From Gammaproteobacteria bacterium (GTDB lineage Bacteria; Pseudomonadota; Gammaproteobacteria; GCF-002020875): a stretch of DNA of 9,373 bases. The position numbers were made by a program, and so were the translations under genes. Position 1 is the first letter of the stretch. Each line of letters opens with the position of its first letter. The DNA lies in NCBI GenBank assembly GCA_018671205.1, contig JABHIC010000435.1:1-9373 (forward strand), in the 5' to 3' direction. The notes beneath the pieces are model-generated. The model saw nothing but the letters and a program-made list of their open reading frames with translations, had not been told where the DNA came from and made no database searches. Below, one piece after another: positions 7,005 through 9,373 of the stretch.

Positions 7005-7466
7005 ATGAATGCCCCTAATTTTGACCTTATCAAAGAGAAGCTACAACCCGTATTCGCCTCACTACACGTGATGGTGGTCGATGATATGCCGATGAATATC
7101 GATAGTTATCGACTGATCCTGCAGGGGTTGGGAATCGATAGAGGCAATATCTCTGCAGCCACCAATGGCCTCAAGGCCCTGACCACCATCAACTCAACCC
7201 GCCCTGATCTTATCCTCTCTGACTGGAATATGCCGGTAATGGATGGGTTAACCTTCGCCAAAAATCTGCGTAAAACGGAGCTTCACAAAGATATTGTTCT
7301 GATTATGATTACCGCAGAATCTGAGGCAGACCTTGAGGATGCACGCCCCTACGTCAACGCATTTCTCAGAAAGCCGGTACAGAATGCGGTGATTGAGAAG
7401 ATGATTCTCTCTGTGGTTGCAAAAAGGGTGGCGGATCCGAATCACCCTATGGGTAAGAAGAGATAA
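7005..7466 (+). CDS. CheY-like single-domain response regulator
   Basis: A 153-residue protein consisting of one receiver domain (about 20-140) with a short N-terminal helix and a basic tail ending GKKR. All receiver residues are present: D26/D27, phosphoacceptor D73 in SDWNMPVMDG, T103 and K123 in RKP. The SDWNMP motif is typical of CheY and CheY-like chemotaxis receivers. The distance from acidic pair to phosphoacceptor is the normal 47 residues, unlike the extended receivers upstream. No output domain is attached, so it must act by binding a partner or as a phosphate shuttle or sink. It is last in the four-gene run, 38 bases after the REC-PAS kinase, and is the best candidate acceptor for both upstream kinases. 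No chemotaxis genes (cheA, cheW, mcp, cheZ) are in the window, so it is not called cheY. The tail carries a 15-base tandem duplication that includes the stop codon. Confidence 0.93.
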   Translation: MNAPNFDLIKEKLQPVFASLHVMVVDDMPMNIDSYRLILQGLGIDRGNISAATNGLKALTTINSTRPDLILSDWNMPVMDGLTFAKNLRKTELHKDIVLIMITAESEADLEDARPYVNAFLRKPVQNAVIEKMILSVVAKRVADPNHPMGKKR

Positions 7467-7481
7467 GGCAAGAAGAGATAA
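7452..7481 (+). repeat. 15-bp tandem duplication of the gene end with its stop codon
   Basis: Two adjacent copies of GGYAAGAAGAGATAA (7452-7466 and 7467-7481) differ at one base. Each reads Gly-Lys-Lys-Arg-stop in the frame of the CheY-like gene, giving two tandem in-frame stops. The second copy ends directly against the stop codon of the convergent cyclase gene. A replication-slippage duplication of the gene's end explains it. Confidence 0.85.
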
Positions 7482-8405
7482 TTATTTTGCCGTTGCCCGA
7501 TCCCTGCCGCTCTCTTTTGAGTGATAGAGGGCCTGATCTGCCCGCTCTATCATCGCGTTGTCGGCATCATGATCTCTCCAGCTGGTTATGCCTGCACTTA
7601 GCGTAACCCGAAGATCAGGATCTGCCTCACTGTAATGCTGGTTTTTGCACTGGTTTAGAAGTGCCTCCACTTTTTTAACCCCATCCTCCAGTTCGGTATT
7701 TCTCAGGATCAGGGTAAACTCCTCCCCCCCATATCGGTAGAGGCTATCCGAGTCACGAATTTCACCACGAATATGGTTAGAGAGTTCGATCAGTACCTGA
7801 TCACCCACCTGGTGGCCATACCGGTCATTGATCCGTTTGAAATGGTCAATATCCAGCATGACTACGGTAAAGGGGGTACCTTCCCGGGTTGAACGGGCCA
7901 TCTCATGGTGCAGATCATGTTCCAGTGCGGCACGATTAAAGGTCTGGGTTAACGGGTCGGTCATGGTCTGTAGGCGCAGTGACTCAATGAGTTGTGCGTT
8001 CCTCACCGGGTGAACCAGATATCGAGCCAGGTAGCGAAAGAAGATTGCAGACCATTGATTGATCGGCTGTTGAGCCATCAGGGTGACGGTTCCGAACCGT
8101 TTCTCGTCAAGAATCAGATCCACAACCTCGGTATATTGACCCGTCTTCCCTTCGACAGTGACCACCTTCGCATCTGTGGTGGAGACCTGAATCCCACTAT
8201 GGTCAATATAGGTGGAGAGGGTGGTAGAAAACTGCCTTGCAATCGAGCGAATATCCAGTTTGGACTGAAGTGCCTGTGACAGCTCCAGCTCCAGAAATTT
8301 TTCATTGAGTACCTGTTTTTCCAGCCATTTTTTTAACGCTAAAGTCCGGTGATCCTGCGTAGGGCGAACAATCTCAAACCTCTTCTGCTGTAGTGCGTAT
8401 CCCAT
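7482..8405 (-). CDS. GGDEF diguanylate cyclase with GAF-like N-terminal region
   Basis: Predicted cytoplasmic diguanylate cyclase of 307 residues, making c-di-GMP from two GTP. The C-terminal GGDEF domain (about 145-305) starts with the usual DPLTQTFNR, has the metal-binding LDIDHFKRIND, and carries the active loop GGEEF at 226-230. Five residues before the loop is an RxxD inhibitory site (R217, D220), so product inhibition is expected. The N-terminal part (about 35-140) has the look of a divergent GAF-type sensor domain, followed by a helix typical of the GAF-GGDEF junction; that call is weak. No EAL domain or membrane segment is present. ATG 8405 is chosen over an upstream in-frame TTG at 8438 because GGAGAAG sits just before it. 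The gene is convergent with the CheY-like gene (15-base gap) and lies 120 bases downstream of mfd on the same strand. A functional link to the two-component genes is suggested only by proximity. Confidence 0.93.
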   Translation of the reverse strand: MGYALQQKRFEIVRPTQDHRTLALKKWLEKQVLNEKFLELELSQALQSKLDIRSIARQFSTTLSTYIDHSGIQVSTTDAKVVTVEGKTGQYTEVVDLILDEKRFGTVTLMAQQPINQWSAIFFRYLARYLVHPVRNAQLIESLRLQTMTDPLTQTFNRAALEHDLHHEMARSTREGTPFTVVMLDIDHFKRINDRYGHQVGDQVLIELSNHIRGEIRDSDSLYRYGGEEFTLILRNTELEDGVKKVEALLNQCKNQHYSEADPDLRVTLSAGITSWRDHDADNAMIERADQALYHSKESGRDRATAK

Positions 8406-8409
8406 TGAT

Positions 8410-8416
8410 CTTCTCC
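8410..8416 (-). promoter_or_regulatory. Shine-Dalgarno site deciding the start of the GGDEF gene
   Basis: On the minus strand GGAGAAG ends four bases before ATG 8405, with the GGAG core seven bases away. This supports the 307-residue start over the TTG eleven codons upstream. Confidence 0.7.
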
Positions 8417-8459
8417 AAATGGTGGATGCTGTTATCAATGAAGAAGAAGCAATGATGGT

Positions 8460-8479
8460 GCCACTTTACTGACAGTGGC
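8460..8479. other. Short inverted repeat between mfd and the GGDEF gene
   Basis: GCCACT (8460-8465) and AGTGGC (8474-8479) form a perfect six-base stem with an eight-base loop. It lies about 55 bases upstream of the GGDEF start, in what would be its leader or promoter. There is no T-tract after it on the minus strand, so it is not a convincing terminator for mfd. It could be an operator, a leader hairpin or chance. The rest of the 120-base gap holds no gene and no clear sigma-70 promoter. Confidence 0.4.
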
Positions 8480-8502
8480 TCTAATTTATTCGTGCCAACC
8501 CC

Positions 8503-8534
8503 AAAAAAACGGTATTAATTTGACGTTATTCCGT
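8503..8534 (-). terminator. Weak candidate terminator of mfd
   Basis: Read on the minus strand, ACGG (8534-8531) and CCGT (8512-8509) can pair, and the sequence runs straight on into TTTTTTT (8509-8503). The stem is short, with a long AT-rich loop and some mismatched extra pairs, and it overlaps the last two codons and stop of mfd. The T-tract placement fits an intrinsic terminator, but the stem is weak, so read-through into the GGDEF gene is plausible. Confidence 0.35.
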
Positions 8535-9373
8535 GGGGGTTAGCTCAATCAGTAGGGTTTCGAGCTCTTTTCTACGCTGTTCAACCCGCTCCATCCGGGC
8601 TAACAGTATGATTTTATTATTCCCATTGAGCTTCACCCGTTGTGGTTGTTGCTGAATCAGGGTGATAATCTTAACCGGGTCGAGCTGATGAGCGTCTCCA
8701 ATCTTCAGCAGAACCTGCTCTGCATTGGCCTCAATTTTGTTGATCCCCAGCGGCAGAGCGGCAAGTTTTACCGCGGTGGAGTGAATCAGGTTCTTGGCGG
8801 CATCCGGTAGTAGACCAAAGCGGTCAACCATCTCAACCTGCAACTCCTTCAGTGCCTCCAGGTTCTCGGCACCGGCAATCCGTTTATAGAGCACCAGACG
8901 TGCATTGACATCCGGCAGATACTCCTCCGGGAGGAGGGCGGGTGCCCCCAGATCTACCTCGATCTGCTGCTTAGTGAGTTGTTCGAGATCACTTTGGGTA
9001 CCCTTTTTCAGATCCTCAACCGCCCGCTCCAGCATCTCTGCATAGAGATCGAAACCAATCTCCTGCATACGACCACTCTGATCATCCCCCAGAAGCTCAC
9101 CTGCGCCACGAATCTCCATATCATGCACTGCCAGAGTGAACCCGGCGCCCAACTCCTCCAGTGACTCAATCGCCTCCAGCCGCCTGACCGCTTCTGTGGT
9201 GATCTGATTTTTGGGGGGAATAACCAGATAGGCATACGCCCTGTGGTGAGAGCGTCCAACCCGCCCCCGCAGCTGGTAGAGTTGGGCCAGACCGAGATGG
9301 TTGGCACGATCCATGATAATGGTGTTGGCGGTAGGGATGTCGATGCCGGTCTCAATAATGGTGGTGCAGACCA
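8526..9373 (-). CDS. mfd: Transcription-repair coupling factor Mfd, C-terminal part
   Basis: Partial gene that runs off the right edge; 281 C-terminal residues are visible, against about 1150 in Escherichia coli Mfd. Mfd is an ATP-driven DNA translocase that removes RNA polymerase stalled at lesions and recruits UvrA for nucleotide-excision repair. The visible part begins inside the second RecA-like lobe with helicase motif V (TGIDIPTANT) and motif VI (QLRGRVGRS). It continues through the region corresponding to the TRG translocation motif (GAGFTLAVHDMEIRGAGELL) and ends with the C-terminal D7-type domain (from about LLPEEYLPDVNARL). D7 presence separates it from RecG. The frame is intact from the edge to TAA at 8528-8526. 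It is a housekeeping gene and gives the best hint of gammaproteobacterial origin. Confidence 0.97.
   Translation of the reverse strand, partial: VCTTIIETGIDIPTANTIIMDRANHLGLAQLYQLRGRVGRSHHRAYAYLVIPPKNQITTEAVRRLEAIESLEELGAGFTLAVHDMEIRGAGELLGDDQSGRMQEIGFDLYAEMLERAVEDLKKGTQSDLEQLTKQQIEVDLGAPALLPEEYLPDVNARLVLYKRIAGAENLEALKELQVEMVDRFGLLPDAAKNLIHSTAVKLAALPLGINKIEANAEQVLLKIGDAHQLDPVKIITLIQQQPQRVKLNGNNKIILLARMERVEQRRKELETLLIELTPTE

Noticed and set aside
7005..7466. Naming the single-domain receiver cheY
   Set aside because: SDWNMP and length fit CheY, but no chemotaxis gene is visible and many CheY-like proteins serve other relays.
7467..7491. GGCAA/TTGCC hairpin between the convergent genes as a terminator
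   Set aside because: The stem is only five pairs plus one wobble and one A-T, and no T-tract follows on the plus strand. It partly reflects the tandem duplication.
8406..8438. TTG at 8438 as start of the GGDEF gene, giving 318 residues
   Set aside because: ATG 8405 has GGAGAAG at proper spacing, while the TTG has no site and the extra eleven residues add nothing recognisable.
8480..8498. Sigma-54 promoter on the minus strand (TTGGCACG)
   Set aside because: The -24 element is perfect but the near-invariant GC of the -12 element is missing at the required spacing (TT is found), so it is not called as a promoter.
8526..9373. RecG or another superfamily 2 helicase instead of Mfd
   Set aside because: The C-terminal region after motif VI, including the LLPEEYLPDVNARL stretch and the D7-type domain, matches Mfd and not RecG.

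Overview
The window is a piece of a bacterial chromosome, most likely gammaproteobacterial. The best taxonomic marker is the last gene, the 3' part of mfd on the minus strand, whose residues read like gammaproteobacterial Mfd. No rRNA, tRNA, CRISPR array, insertion sequence or phage gene was seen. The DNA has moderate GC content, uses GGG codons often, and has many short G or C homopolymer runs.

Layout. Plus strand, 59-7466: four closely spaced genes (gaps of 30, 47 and 38 bases) that look like one operon of two-component proteins. (1) A REC-kinase-REC-HPt protein (59-1864) has lost key residues in most of its catalytic sites and lacks the start of its first receiver, probably through a frameshift at the left edge of the window. 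(2) A 1115-residue hybrid kinase (1895-5242) has the order REC-REC-REC-HisKA-HATPase-REC-HPt, with every phosphotransfer residue present. (3) A REC-PAS-histidine kinase (5290-6966) has a cysteine-rich PAS domain. (4) A single-domain CheY-like receiver (7005-7466) has the only good Shine-Dalgarno site of the four. Minus strand: a GGDEF diguanylate cyclase (7482-8405) converges on the CheY-like gene with a 15-base gap. A 120-base intergenic region separates it from mfd (8526 to the right edge).

How the genes may work together (inference). None of the proteins shows a membrane segment, so the relay appears to be cytoplasmic. The 1115-residue kinase looks like the hub: three receivers in front of its kinase could collect phosphoryl or allosteric input, and its last receiver and HPt could pass phosphate on to the CheY-like protein. 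None of the four has a DNA-binding output domain, so the output is probably protein-protein interaction. c-di-GMP from the neighbouring cyclase is possible but shown only by proximity. Four receivers here share an unusual long insertion between the acidic pair and the phosphoacceptor aspartate. The REC-kinase-REC-HPt protein is collinear with the C-terminal half of the hub kinase and looks like a decayed or repurposed tandem copy.
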